Shown: positions 1-9,504 of the stretch, in pieces
How positions within the stretch are numbered: the first letter of the stretch is position 1
Layout of the letters: each line of letters starts with the position of its first letter
NCBI GenBank assembly: GCA_965247965.1
Contig: OZ252053.1
Span: 6,944,001-7,008,000, forward strand
Length of the DNA: 64,000 nt
Reading direction: 5' to 3'
Source of the DNA: UBA7328 sp965247965
Lineage (GTDB): Bacteria > Bacteroidota > Bacteroidia > Chitinophagales > Saprospiraceae
The notes under the pieces: model-generated
Seen by the model: only the letters and a program-made list of their open reading frames with translations
What the model was told of the DNA's origin: nothing
Databases searched by the model: none
Translations under genes and position numbers: made by a program

Positions 1-140
1 CTACTCACCAACGCTTGACCGATGAGGAGCTGGAAAACGCCGGAGTTTCGCCTGGTACTGTACGTTTATCGATTGGATTAGAAAACATTGAAGATTTGTT
101 ATGGGATCTGGATCAAGCCTTGTTGGCGACGTCAACATGA
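1..140 (+). CDS. C-terminus of O-acetylhomoserine/O-succinylhomoserine sulfhydrylase-like PLP enzyme (5' end outside window)
   Basis: The frame starting at base 3 is open to the TGA at 138-140. Its 45 residues match the C-terminal end of Cys/Met-metabolism PLP enzymes: a THQRLTDEEL segment, then GVSPGTVRLSIGLENIEDL, then a closing aspartate-rich helix. In this family that segment carries the arginine that binds the substrate carboxylate (here the R of VRLSIG). The enzymes make homocysteine from activated homoserine and sulfide in the cytoplasm. Which activated homoserine is used cannot be told from this fragment. The stop overlaps the next start (ATGA), so the two genes are probably in one operon. 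Confidence 0.8.
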   Translation, partial: THQRLTDEELENAGVSPGTVRLSIGLENIEDLLWDLDQALLATST

Positions 141-640
141 ATACCGTGTTGTCGCCCGAATTGCAGGTCAAATATATTGACCCGGGTGTTATACGAGATA
201 TTTTGACGAACACAAAGACGATTGCAATGGTGGGACTGTCGCCCAATAAACAGCGACCGAGTCATTTTGTGGCCTCTTACCTGCACTATGAGGGGTATCG
301 GGTGATTCCCGTCAACCCTCGAGCTAGTGAAATTTTGGGCGAAAAAGCCTATCCTGATTTGTTGAGCATTCCTGATGCGGTTGATGCAGTAGATGTCTTT
401 CGCGCTCCGGCAGAATGTCCTGACATTGCTCGGCAAGCGGTGAAAATCGGCGCGAAGGTGTTGTGGCTTCAGCTACGCATCATTAGTCTCGAAGCCGCCC
501 AAATTGCCGAAGAAGGCGGCCTGAAGGTGGTAATGGACCGCTGTATGAAAATGGAGCACGGTCGCTACAATGGCAGTCTGCATTGGGTAGGTATGAATAC
601 CGAACTCATTACTGCTCGTAAAGCGCAAAGGTTTATATGA
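137..640 (+). CDS. CoA-binding domain protein (YccU-like)
   Basis: 167 residues from the ATG at 137. An in-frame ATG exists at 101, but it lies inside the upstream gene, and the ATGA overlap at 137-140 is the usual layout for translational coupling. The protein is a single Rossmann CoA-binding domain: a beta strand TIAMVGLSP followed by a nucleotide-binding loop, a VIPVNPRASEILGEKAYPDL segment, and a late DRCMKMEH motif typical of the YccU family. The family has no firmly assigned biochemical role; it is often found near sulfur amino acid genes, as here. Family assignment is confident, function is not. Confidence 0.85.
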   Translation: MNTVLSPELQVKYIDPGVIRDILTNTKTIAMVGLSPNKQRPSHFVASYLHYEGYRVIPVNPRASEILGEKAYPDLLSIPDAVDAVDVFRAPAECPDIARQAVKIGAKVLWLQLRIISLEAAQIAEEGGLKVVMDRCMKMEHGRYNGSLHWVGMNTELITARKAQRFI

Positions 641-693
641 GTAACCGAAATGAGAAAGATATTTTTTTGAAAGAGGCATGCAATTAAGAAATT

Positions 694-1980
694 AGGAATA
701 CATATTAAATAAAGTAACAATATGTTATTATCTTGTGAAAAAAAAGGATGGAAAGGTATTCAAAAGAAACAGAAGCAAAGATGAAGCTTTTTTATACTGG
801 TTTGGAAGAAAAAGATAGGCGTCATTATGCTGCCTTAGAGGCCTCAAAATTAGGTCATGGAGGTAAGCAGTATATAGGAAAGATGTTTAAAATAAGTCAA
901 AAGACGCTGCGCAAGGGAGAACGAGAATTATTGAATTCTGAATTATATGGACAAATTCCATTAGGCAAACAAAGGCGCATAGGAGGAGGTAGAAAAAAAT
1001 TTTAACAAGTACCCCGAGACATTAGCGAAGCTTACTGAGTTTATCAATATAAATAAAGCCGGTAGTCCTACCAATGAAAATGTTTATTGGATTCACTTAA
1101 AGGCTGGGGAAATAGCTGATCGATTTTTTCAAGAGTATGGTATCAAGATCAGCAATGGCTTAATAAAGCGAACCCTTCGAGCTATGAATTTCAAGTATCG
1201 TAAAATGAGCAAGAATATAGCTTTAGGCAGTTATGAAAAACGAGATGAACAGTTCAAAATTATTTTCAAATTAGTAGGACTGATGAGTTTGCAAAGCCCA
1301 GTAGTAAGCATAGATTGTAAGAAAAAGGAGCGATTAGGCAACTTGTATCGTGAAGGAAAATGTTATGCTACGGGAGCTATAGAGGTTTTCGATCACGACT
1401 ATCACCATTTATCTAAAGGTGCAGTAATTCCTCACGGAATCTACGATTTACAAAAAAATGAAGGGTATATGTCGATAGGTAATAGTCATGAAACAGCAGA
1501 ATTTATTACAGATAATTTGTTATGGTGGTGGGAAAACTATGGTATCCATCAATATCCAAATGCTAAAAATATCCTCGTGTTGTGTGATGCAGGAGGAGCC
1601 AATAGCTATGGACACTATGCTTTCAAAAAACAAATTTTACTTTTAGCAAAACAGATAGGATTAGATATTATCGTGTGCCATTACCCACCCTATGCTTCTA
1701 AGTGGAATCCAATTGAACATCGTTTATTTGCTCATGTTCACCGCGCTATTCAAGGTGCAGTTTTTACCGATTATGAGTTGGTAGCTAAACTCATAAATAA
1801 AACCAAAACCAAAACAGGATTAAAAGTAGTAGCACGATTAAATCAAAAAAGATATAACACAGGAATAAAGACACCTAAATCAGAAATTGACTATAATCGA
1901 ATTCAATTTCATCCACAACTTCCAGTTCTTTCCTACAGAATTTGTGCATAAATTCGATACTTTATTTTATCTTCGTTCCT
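694..1980 (+). mobile_element. ISAzo13-like insertion sequence
   Basis: A 1.29-kb unit around one transposase gene. The left end (694-718) and the reverse complement of the right end (1956-1980) agree at about 19 of 25 positions. They share AGGAA at the outer edge and an ATAAAGTA block further in, so they look like imperfect terminal inverted repeats. The exact outer base and the target duplication are not clear. The element lies between the YccU gene and the first sulfatase and may separate that sulfatase from its former promoter. Confidence 0.7.
748..1951 (+). CDS. ISAzo13-family transposase, split over two frames
   Basis: The first frame (748-1005, 85 codons) gives the N-terminal helix-turn-helix region and ends in a GGGRKKF linker. 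Homologous sequence continues without a gap in the +1 frame (K-Y-P-E-T-L from 1007) to the stop at 1951. Together they give about 400 residues, normal for ISAzo13 transposases. The DDE residues are all in the second part: SIDCKKKE, LCDAGGANS and NPIEHRLF. The crossing point is TTT TAA C at 1000-1006, just after an A7 run at 993-999 and 10 bases after AGGAGGAGG at 981-989. It could be programmed +1 frameshifting, slippage on A7, or a one-base inactivating insertion. Confidence 0.75.
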
Positions 1981-2041
1981 TAGACGCATCAAAGTCAATG
2001 TAATGAACACGAATTCTTTGGTGATGTTAAATCAACGACTG

Positions 2042-3424
2042 ATGAAAAACCTGCTTAGATTCTTTTTCTTGGCAATGCTCGTGTTGTCTTGCTCTCAAGC
2101 CAAAGACAACGATAAAACCACTGAATCAAAACCGCCCAATATAATCATCATCCTCGCCGACGATATGGGCTACGGCGACCTGGGCTGCCAGGGACATCCC
2201 TTGATCAAAACTCCCAATATCGATCGCCTTGCCGCCGAAGGTCAACGATGGACATCTTTCTATGCCTCTCATTTTGCCTGTAATCCGAGCAGGGCGTCGC
2301 TGTTGACAGGTAGATTGCATTACCGCATACACAAAGGCAAAGAACTTTGGGCCAATGTTCCTTCTTCCGAAAATACCATTGCAGAAATGCTAAAAACAAA
2401 GAATTATGCCACAGCTTGTATTGGTAAATGGCATCTTGGTATGAAAGAAGGTGAGCATCCTTTGGATCAAGGCTTCGACTACTACTATGGCCTGGCGGGA
2501 AGCAACGATGCGCCGATAAACAAGGAAACGGGGTTTACCCGCACCTATGAAAACGTAAAAAATGCAAAATTCGATGATTTTGACATTGATCTATTTCGCC
2601 AGAAAGAGATCATCGAAGATGTAGTGCGGCAGGATTTACTTACCCAGCGATATACCACTGAAGCTGTAAAATGGATTCAAGAACACGGCGATCATCCCTT
2701 TTTTCTCTACCTGCCCCATAGCATGCCGCACGTACCGATCTTTGCCTCTGAAGAATTCAAAGGACAGAGTAAGGGGGGACTTTATGGCGATGTGATTGAA
2801 GAGTTGGATTGGTCAGTGGGTGAGATAATTAAGGCTTTGAAAGAAACGGGAATTACCCAAAATACGCTTGTTGTATTCACAAGTGATAATGGCCCATGGC
2901 TGACTTATTACGATCTAGGAGGTTCGTCAGGCCACCTAAGAGATGGAAAACTTACGGCCTGGGAAGGTGGATACAGGGTACCGGGAATTTTTTGGTGGCC
3001 GGGCACTATTTCTCCGTCGATAATCGATCATATGGCCGGCAATGTCGATTTGATGGCGACTATTTCGTCATTGGTGGGATTTACGATGCCTAATGATCGT
3101 ACTTACGATTCTTACGATCTTTCTCCGACCCTTCTGACCGGTGCTTCTGCTGGTCGTAATGAATGGTTCTATTACGGAACCAATGAACTGTGGGGCGCAC
3201 GTGTCGGGAATTATAAACTGCATTTTCAATCAAGGGAATCTGTGGGTACGGAGGAGGAAGGTGAGTGGAGAGGTTATGGCAACAGAGTTGTCTACGAATC
3301 TCCGGTTCTGTATGATCTTAGCACGGACATTAGCGAGCGATTCAATAGGGCCGAAGAAAATCCTGAAGTGGTTAGGGCAATTGAAGAAGTTGTGAGAAAG
3401 CATAAAGAGTCAATTAGTCGCTAG
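2042..3424 (+). CDS. Sulfatase, family S1, lipoprotein
   Basis: 460 residues from the ATG at 2042, chosen because it starts a clean signal peptide (M-K-N-L-L then hydrophobic) ending in the lipobox L-V-L-S-C, lipid cysteine at residue 17. An upstream ATG at 2003 would bury the signal. The S1 sulfatase fold is shown by the calcium-binding ADDMGYGD (residues 39-46), the formylglycine motif C80-N-P-S-R, GKWHLG, and a late TSDNGPW. It hydrolyses sulfate esters, most likely on a polysaccharide, from the outer membrane or periplasm after an anaerobic or aerobic maturase converts C80. Substrate is unknown. The stop codon TAG is formed by the first bases of the 168-nt repeat, so the natural C-terminus may be slightly altered. 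Confidence 0.9.
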   Translation: MKNLLRFFFLAMLVLSCSQAKDNDKTTESKPPNIIIILADDMGYGDLGCQGHPLIKTPNIDRLAAEGQRWTSFYASHFACNPSRASLLTGRLHYRIHKGKELWANVPSSENTIAEMLKTKNYATACIGKWHLGMKEGEHPLDQGFDYYYGLAGSNDAPINKETGFTRTYENVKNAKFDDFDIDLFRQKEIIEDVVRQDLLTQRYTTEAVKWIQEHGDHPFFLYLPHSMPHVPIFASEEFKGQSKGGLYGDVIEELDWSVGEIIKALKETGITQNTLVVFTSDNGPWLTYYDLGGSSGHLRDGKLTAWEGGYRVPGIFWWPGTISPSIIDHMAGNVDLMATISSLVGFTMPNDRTYDSYDLSPTLLTGASAGRNEWFYYGTNELWGARVGNYKLHFQSRESVGTEEEGEWRGYGNRVVYESPVLYDLSTDISERFNRAEENPEVVRAIEEVVRKHKESISR

Positions 3425-3588
3425 TGTACCAAGCATTAAGTAATGAACCCCATAGACAAAGTTATTTTTCTTCTGATCAAGGCGGGAAAACCGGAGTTAT
3501 GCCTAAGCATAATGAGGATTTTTCCAACGCCGAGCAGAAGGAAAAGGACAAGTTTATGGGGGTCAGGATTTAGTGCTTGGTGCACTAG
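3421..3588 (-). repeat. 168-nt CTAG-ended palindromic repeat, copy 1
   Basis: Begins and ends with CTAG, and the two outer 26-base arms are complementary except for two mismatches and a few G-U type pairs. Inner arms (from CCCATAG on one side and TTTATGGGG on the other) also pair. The centre is a small hairpin, GTTATGC/GCATAAT with a 4-base loop. The whole unit can form one long hairpin. It is nearly identical to the copy at 9991-10158, but lies in the opposite orientation. CTAG at both ends could be a 4-base target duplication. It starts inside the stop codon of the sulfatase. Confidence 0.9.
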
Positions 3589-3619
3589 ATATGCTAAATT
3601 TTCAAAATTTGGCACATCT
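3587..3619. repeat. Small inverted repeat of the AGATATGCC type
   Basis: A near-perfect hairpin, AGATATGCTAAATTTT against AAAATTTGGCACATCT with a one-base centre. Related hairpins lie at 9453-9504 and 52103-52148. It directly abuts the 168-nt repeat. It may act as a bidirectional terminator or be a small mobile palindrome. Confidence 0.6.
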
Positions 3620-3673
3620 TCTCCTGAATAACCCAGCCGAGCGAAATACCTTTGCAGCTAATTTGATAATTAG

Positions 3674-5947
3674 GTGAATTACCACGTCCATCTTCGTTGG
3701 CTCCTTTGTCTGCTTTTTGCAGCATCTACTCTTACAGCCCAAGATGTGGATTTCACAGCTCTGCAAGGCCAATATCAGGTTCGCATTGAAAGGGCAAGTG
3801 ATTTAATCAATATTGACGGCAGATTGGATGAATCTTCCTGGTCAGATGCCGATGCTGCCGATAATTTTTGGATGAGCTTTCCCGTGGATGACAGGAGGGT
3901 GGATGAGGAAGTTCAGACCGATGTTCGACTTACCTATGATGATAATTTTCTTTATATAGGAGCGATTTGCTACAGTCCCTATGAACACATGATTCCTACC
4001 TTAAAAAGGGATGCTCGTGAGTTTTGGCGTGGAGATGTCTTTATCGTTCTTATCGATCCCGTGAATGAGTCAACAAATGCTTTTTCATTTGGCGCCAATC
4101 CTGCGGGTGTTCAATACGAAACATTAATTTCAGGCAGAACGGGTACACGGGCGGAAATGAACAGCCGAACCACACGAGGCAGCAGCAGTGGCGCCTTCAA
4201 TACGGCTTGGGACAATAAATGGTATGTCGAAACGAAATCTGGAGAAGATCAATGGACGGTCGAGATGGCTATTCCTTTCAAGACCTTGAGATTTGATCCT
4301 GAGAAAAGCATTTGGGGCATCAACTTCACGAGAGGCGAACCCAATACAAATGCCTGGCATACATGGTCGCCTGTGCCCGTACAGTTTATGACTATAGATT
4401 TGGGGTATATGGGAGCCATGATATGGGATGAACCTCCTGCAAAAGTCAAAAGCAACATCTCCGTCATTCCTTATACTCTTGCCTCAACGAGTAAAGATTT
4501 TGAAGACGGTACTCCTGTAGATAATGAACTGCGAACAGGGATCGATGCTAAAATCGCAGTGACGTCGAGCCTCAACCTGGACTTAACCATCAATCCCGAT
4601 TTTTCGCAAGTAGAAGTCGACCAGCAGGTCACAAATCTAACCACGTTTAACATTCGCTTCCCGGAGAAACGGACATTTTTTTTGGAAAACAGCGATTTAT
4701 TTGCCGATTTTGGTATCCTTCCGATGCGGCCTTTCTTTTCTCGTCGTATCGGACTGGATGAAGATGGCAATACCATACCGATATTATATGGGGCACGACT
4801 AAGTGGCAATCTAAACCAGGATCTGAGAATTGGAGCCATGAACATGCAGACCAGGATGACGGATGATTTTTCGGCCCAAAACTATACCTCTGTTACTCTA
4901 CACCAAAAAGTTGTCGGCCGATCTGTGATTAAGGGATATTTCCATAACCGAATGGCAATGGGCGATGCCGAGTCGCTATCGGACGACTACAACCGTGTGG
5001 CAGGACTGGAATTCAAATATTTTTCACAAGATGCTAAATGGCAAGGCTTCGGAGGTTACGGGCTGTCATTTAGCGACGGACTTACAGGTGACAATTACTT
5101 CTACAATATTGGAGGCGGATACGACGGACGGCATGTAAGCGCTTATTCTAACCTGTCGGGAATCGGTAATAACTATTTCGCCGACATGGGGTGGATCCCA
5201 TTTGCAGATCACTACGATGCAGAGAGGGATACCACCGTCCATGTTGGATTTCAACACTTATTTTCGCGATTCAACTATACGTTTTACCCGAAAAACCAGG
5301 ACAAGGTATTTTCGCACGGCTTCAGTGCACGGCATATGATGGATGTAGACAACAACCTGGATTTATTGCAAAATCAACTCACAACAAGTTACAATATCAG
5401 CTTTGCCAATTCCTCATCATTTAACGTCAGTTACGGTCATGAAGATCAGCAGTTGCTCTTTCCTTTTGATTTTGCGGACGGTGATCCTTTGCCCGTTGGA
5501 CGTTATCATTTTGACTATCTGAAGCTCTCATATCGCGGTGATTCCAGGAGGTCGTACAACTACTGGGGCAATCTACAATACGGCAGTTTCTACAATGGTA
5601 CACGATTCCAAAGCTCCATCAATTTTAGATACCGCATAGAGCCGTGGGCCAATTTCCAGATGAGGTTTACGTACAACAAACTACAATTTCCGGAGCCTTA
5701 CGGCCAAAGCGATCTCTTCCTCATCGGGCCGAGGATCGAGTTTAATTTTTCAAGGGATCTGTTCTGGACGACCTTCTTTCAGTACAATACACAGCGCGAT
5801 AATTTTAATATCAATAGCCGCGTGCAATGGAGGTTTCAGCCATTATCGGATCTTTTCGTCGTTTATACAGATAATTACGCTGTGGAAGTTTGGGGGAGGA
5901 AGAATCGGGCATTGGTAGTTAAGTTGAATTATTGGTTGAATTTGTAG
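3674..5947 (+). CDS. DUF5916 outer-membrane protein with CBM9-like N-terminal domain
   Basis: 757 residues from GTG at 3674. A signal peptide (LLCLLFAASTLTAQ) is followed by a beta-sandwich domain of the CBM9-like family at about residues 35-240, with IDGRLDESSWSDA, VRLTYDDNFLYIG and the W-G-I-N-F-TR ending. The rest is the DUF5916 beta-barrel region, rich in alternating aromatic strands, with SLNLDLTINPDFSQVEVD and FPEKRTFFLEN, and a terminal barrel strand ending in L-N-Y-W-L-N-L. These are Bacteroidota outer-membrane proteins often near polysaccharide genes. The family has no proven function; binding or passage of glycans is an inference. Confidence 0.85.
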   Translation: MNYHVHLRWLLCLLFAASTLTAQDVDFTALQGQYQVRIERASDLINIDGRLDESSWSDADAADNFWMSFPVDDRRVDEEVQTDVRLTYDDNFLYIGAICYSPYEHMIPTLKRDAREFWRGDVFIVLIDPVNESTNAFSFGANPAGVQYETLISGRTGTRAEMNSRTTRGSSSGAFNTAWDNKWYVETKSGEDQWTVEMAIPFKTLRFDPEKSIWGINFTRGEPNTNAWHTWSPVPVQFMTIDLGYMGAMIWDEPPAKVKSNISVIPYTLASTSKDFEDGTPVDNELRTGIDAKIAVTSSLNLDLTINPDFSQVEVDQQVTNLTTFNIRFPEKRTFFLENSDLFADFGILPMRPFFSRRIGLDEDGNTIPILYGARLSGNLNQDLRIGAMNMQTRMTDDFSAQNYTSVTLHQKVVGRSVIKGYFHNRMAMGDAESLSDDYNRVAGLEFKYFSQDAKWQGFGGYGLSFSDGLTGDNYFYNIGGGYDGRHVSAYSNLSGIGNNYFADMGWIPFADHYDAERDTTVHVGFQHLFSRFNYTFYPKNQDKVFSHGFSARHMMDVDNNLDLLQNQLTTSYNISFANSSSFNVSYGHEDQQLLFPFDFADGDPLPVGRYHFDYLKLSYRGDSRRSYNYWGNLQYGSFYNGTRFQSSINFRYRIEPWANFQMRFTYNKLQFPEPYGQSDLFLIGPRIEFNFSRDLFWTTFFQYNTQRDNFNINSRVQWRFQPLSDLFVVYTDNYAVEVWGRKNRALVVKLNYWLNL

Positions 5948-5961
5948 ATAAGATTTTCATG

Positions 5962-6657
5962 TTATAAGGTTTTCTGAATCGTCTCTATTTTACGAGCACT
6001 TGCCTCAACATGACCCAATCCGTAAAATAGATCCGAACTGTCAATGCTCATCCAATCTAAAAGAGTCCTTACCCTTGAATATTGATCCAAGACGAATATG
6101 GTGTCGACTATTTGCGAATAGGGTCTGAAGCAAATCGGCTCGTTGTGAGCAATTCTATTTCTTATTTAATTCAAGGAAGCCAATTCATTAAAAATATAAA
6201 TGTTGTTGTACTGAATGCGTTTGGAGCTAGTTGGTTTGCAAGGTAATATTTGCAGCAAAGTCTTTCCAGTAGCGCGAAATTGATGGGCAGCAAACATATA
6301 CCTCCAGAATCCAAAACCCAATTCGGCGACGAGACGATTGTGACTGGAGGCTTTGCCCAATGACCGGATGGCTTGATTAATATTTTTCATTGTAAGGTAG
6401 CAGGCTTTGTTGTCAAAAAACCCGTTTTTAGAAGCACCTTTCTTTAACCAATTGTCGCCGATTAGTTCAACAAAATGTCTATCGATTTTATTACGCATTA
6501 CAACCTCAAAACAACTCAGGACGGTGAACATTTCTTGGGATAATGTCAGGTTGTGTCGATAAAGCGTGAGTGCTTTTCTTGTATCACCTTTACAAGCTTT
6601 TTCATAGCGTTTCATTCGCGGGGCTGACATCAATACTTCGAAATCTGCATATTTCAT
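5962..6657 (-). pseudogene. Abi-like (Abi_2, HEPN) protein interrupted by an in-frame TAA
   Basis: Read from ATG at 6657 (a GTG lies 12 bases earlier), the frame resembles AbiD/AbiF-type proteins: ALTLYRHNLTLSQEMFTVLSCFEVVMRN, then a WLKKG segment and LGFGFWRYMF. It stops at TAA 6166-6168, right after N-E-L-A-S-L-N. The same frame then continues for 67 more codons to 5962 and contains I-R-N-R-I-A-H-N-E-P, the RX4H motif of HEPN nucleases that normally follows at this spot. The full gene would be about 231 codons. The stop removes the catalytic motif, so a product ending there should be inactive. Family members are abortive-infection or toxin-like RNases. Confidence 0.8.
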
Positions 6658-6706
6658 TGAAACTTGCACATTTTACTAGTAGAGCTTAACTTTGATTGGT
6701 CTTATT

Positions 6707-6749
6707 CCCACTAGCCTCTGAGTATTCAAGCTAGTGGGTTTCGTTTTTA
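6707..6749 (+). terminator. Terminator-like hairpin with T-rich tail
   Basis: A perfect 9-base stem, CCCACTAGC against GCTAGTGGG, with a 14-base loop, followed on the plus strand by TTTCGTTTTT. It lies between the divergent Abi and sulfatase genes. It would end plus-strand transcription coming from behind the Abi gene and so insulate the sulfatase. Confidence 0.5.
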
Positions 6750-6870
6750 CACCATCTGCTAAAGCTATCATCTTAATCGAATATACTGGTTTAAACTTCG
6801 GAATTGCGACCTTTAACTTTGAGAAATCCTTCGCAAATTCTTTTAAATTGCTAAAGCAAACAATACGTAC

Positions 6871-8358
6871 GTGAAACCACTTTGGGCGTTATTTGTAGGT
6901 CTGTTCGGTTTGTCTAACTGTCTAGATATTAGAAATTTAACCCAAAACCCACCCAATTTCATAGTAATCTTCACCGACGACCAAGGCTACGGCGATTTAA
7001 GTTGTTTCGGGGCGACTCACGTCAGTACGCCCAACATCGACCGTATGGCTGAAGAGGGTATGAAATTAACCAGCTTTTACGTCGCAGCACCTGTATGTAC
7101 ACCTTCAAGAGCCGCCTTACTCACAGGATGCTACGCAAAGCGGATCGATATGGCTCGGGGCGGAATTATGGATGGAGACAAACCCTTCGTGGTCACTCTT
7201 GCAGGCGACCCAAAAGGCCTCAATCCCGATGAAATCACTATTGCAGAAATACTAAAAACCAAGGGTTACGCGACAGGCTGCTTCGGCAAATGGCACCTTG
7301 GCGACCAGCCTGAATTTCTACCCGCTCGCCAGGGTTTCGATGAGTTCTTTGGCATTCCGTATAGCCATGACATCCATCCCTTCCATCCTCTACAGGGTAC
7401 ACGTTGGAGCTTTCCACCTCTCCCGTTGCTGGAAGGTGAAGAAGTCATCGAACTCGATCCCAATGCGGATTATTTAACTCAACGAATTACCGATAGAGCT
7501 ATTGAATTTATTGAAAAGAATAAGGATCAACCGTTTTTTGCTTATATCCCACACCCTATTCCTCATATGCCATTGCACGTTTCTCCTGAATTCATGGAGA
7601 CCGCGTCCGACTCTATCAAAGCGCTGTTAGCTGAAGAAAATGGCAAGGTCGATTACGCGTTGCGGGATGCACTTTATCCTCAGGCAATAGCAGAAATTGA
7701 TGCATCGGTCGGTCGAATTATGCAAACTTTGAGATCGCTAGATTTGCACGAAAATACATTTGTCATCTTCACCACCGACAACGGCCCTGGACCCCGTTTA
7801 GCAAGTGCGGGACCATTGCGTGGAAGAAAGGGAAGCACTTGGGAAGGCGGCATGAGAGTACCGGCTGTAGCATGGGGGCCAGGATTAATACCTGCATCAA
7901 TTGAATCAGACGAATTGGTAACCGCGATGGACTTACTACCCACATTTGCCGAGCTTGCTGACGCTGAAATTCCGGATGACAGAGTGATCGATGGAAAAAA
8001 TATATGGCCGATTCTGTCTGGCCAACCCGGCGCCCGATCGCCACATGATCGTTTCTTTTACGCCAGGGCAGGAGATGTTAGAGCAGTCCGTTCGGGGCCC
8101 TGGAAATATCACCAGGAAATCATTTATCGAGATGATGAAGGCGGGCCGGCCACAGCATTATATAATTTAAAAACGGATATTGGAGAAACCTCAGATCTTG
8201 CTGAACACCATCCTGAAATTGTCGACCGTCTCAAAGGTTATCTCGAAGAATTTGAGAATGAATTGGGAAAGGGTGATAACTATACCGAAAATGTACGGCG
8301 CGCTGCCTGGGTGGAGGATCCAAAGCCTTTAGGAATGATCAGGACAAATGAACAATGA
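6871..8358 (+). CDS. Sulfatase, family S1, lipoprotein
   Basis: 495 residues from GTG at 6871. The signal peptide ends in G-L-S-N-C, lipid cysteine 17. Sulfatase landmarks are FTDDQGYGDLSC (metal aspartates near residue 36), the formylglycine motif C76-T-P-S-R, GKWHLGD, and FTTDNGPG. The layout resembles arylsulfatase A-type S1 enzymes with HDIHPFHP in the specificity region. It removes sulfate from glycans at the cell surface or in the periplasm. The 3' end overlaps the rhodanese reading frame by 11 bases, so the two were probably co-transcribed. It differs from the 2042-3424 sulfatase in length and active-site surroundings, so a different sulfate position is likely. Confidence 0.9.
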   Translation: MKPLWALFVGLFGLSNCLDIRNLTQNPPNFIVIFTDDQGYGDLSCFGATHVSTPNIDRMAEEGMKLTSFYVAAPVCTPSRAALLTGCYAKRIDMARGGIMDGDKPFVVTLAGDPKGLNPDEITIAEILKTKGYATGCFGKWHLGDQPEFLPARQGFDEFFGIPYSHDIHPFHPLQGTRWSFPPLPLLEGEEVIELDPNADYLTQRITDRAIEFIEKNKDQPFFAYIPHPIPHMPLHVSPEFMETASDSIKALLAEENGKVDYALRDALYPQAIAEIDASVGRIMQTLRSLDLHENTFVIFTTDNGPGPRLASAGPLRGRKGSTWEGGMRVPAVAWGPGLIPASIESDELVTAMDLLPTFAELADAEIPDDRVIDGKNIWPILSGQPGARSPHDRFFYARAGDVRAVRSGPWKYHQEIIYRDDEGGPATALYNLKTDIGETSDLAEHHPEIVDRLKGYLEEFENELGKGDNYTENVRRAAWVEDPKPLGMIRTNEQ

Positions 8359-9436
8359 TCGGCGCATGATCCGAAATTCATGTAAACGAAATTTGACAAA
8401 ATTGCCGAGAACGCATACTTTGGTCTTGGTCGCATTACTATGTACTACAGCTTGTCAGAATCATCCCGAACCTTCTGAAACCGTGAAGTCTATGAGATCT
8501 GACATCCTGGTTACACCGGAGCAACTGAGCAATTTAATGAAATCGGAACCAGTAATAATTGCTGCTAAAGTGGGCTACGGAAAGCCAAGCGGATCTTTCA
8601 TCCCGGGCTCTATTTACGTCAATACCGACGAAATCGAATACGACGAATTCAGTCCTCGCTCATCTACAAAAAATCTTGATCGAACGACTAGCGAGGCGCA
8701 GGATTTGGCAAAAGGTTTGACTGCAGCGGATTCTCTGCCAAATAATTGGTGGAATCTTTATCCCGACGATTTATTATTAAAGGCACTGGCTCACATGGGA
8801 ATTACGACGTCATCAAAAATTGTGGTTTATGGAGATACTCCGGAACCGGCGGCAAGAATGTTTTGGTGCTTGAAATATGCAGGAGTCGATGAAGTTTACT
8901 TTTTAAATGGCGGAACAAAAGCATGGATTGATGTGGATTATCCTATTTCAGATTATCCTCTCGGACGAAAGCCGGTAGAATACTTTGGCATTTCCGAGCC
9001 TGCAAATCCGCAATACAAAACAACTACTGGGTTAATTAGGAAGATAGTACAAAGTCCTGACAATCAATTGATTATAGTTGACACAAGGTCACATTTCGAG
9101 CACTTAGGAAAATTTAGCCCCTATATCTATATTCCCAAATAGGGAAGAATTAAGAAATCAATTTTCGGAGGTTCGCCCGATAGCAGTGTTTCCATGACTA
9201 ATTATTATGGCGAAGATCATTTGCTTAGACCTCTTGATCAGATAGCATCGACGTGGAGAGAACAAGGGATCACATCTGATGATACCTTACATTTTTATTG
9301 CGGCACGGGATGGCGTTCAAGTGTTGCATGGCTCTGCGCTTATGCAATGGGTGGGGAAAATATTGCGAACTACGATGGTTCGTGGTATGAGTGGAGCATG
9401 GGAAGGGAGAAGGAGATGAATCTGACCGAAAGGTGA
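8348..9436 (+). pseudogene. Rhodanese-type sulfurtransferase lipoprotein interrupted by an in-frame TAG
   Basis: Both halves are in the same frame. The first (8348-9142) has a lipoprotein-like start (V-A-L-L-C-T-T-A-C) and an inactive-type rhodanese domain with VVYGDTPEPAARMFWCLKYAGVDEVYFLNGG. It stops at TAG 9140-9142 within the second domain, after IIVDTRSHFEHLGK. Reading through gives G-R-I-K-K-S-I-F-G-G-S-P-D-S, which is how this family continues. Beyond it is the active-site loop F-Y-C-G-T-G-W-R with the catalytic cysteine. The intact gene would have 362 codons. It follows the sulfatase with an 11-base overlap, suggesting a sulfur-linked operon now inactive. Confidence 0.8.
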
Positions 9437-9452
9437 TCGCGTTCTCGGTGCG

Positions 9453-9504
9453 AGATACGCCAAATCCGCTGTAGGACCGTGAGATTTTGAAAATTTGGCG
9501 TGTC
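9453..9504. repeat. Small inverted repeat of the AGATATGCC type
   Basis: AGATACGCCAAAT at the left pairs with ATTTGGCGTGTCT at the right, over a 26-base middle. The right arm, with TTTTGAAAATTTGGC, matches the copy at 3587-3619. It marks exactly the 3' end of the sulfatase remnant on the minus strand. Confidence 0.55.

Noticed and set aside
3443..3631. 62-codon plus-strand frame
   Set aside because: It runs inside the 168-nt palindromic repeat and the neighbouring hairpin, and its sequence is explained by the repeat.
5962..9142. Stop codon recoding (suppression of nonsense codons)
   Set aside because: TAA, TAG and TGA are each seen once in broken genes, while intact genes nearby use all three as normal stops. 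A recoding scheme would not use all three.
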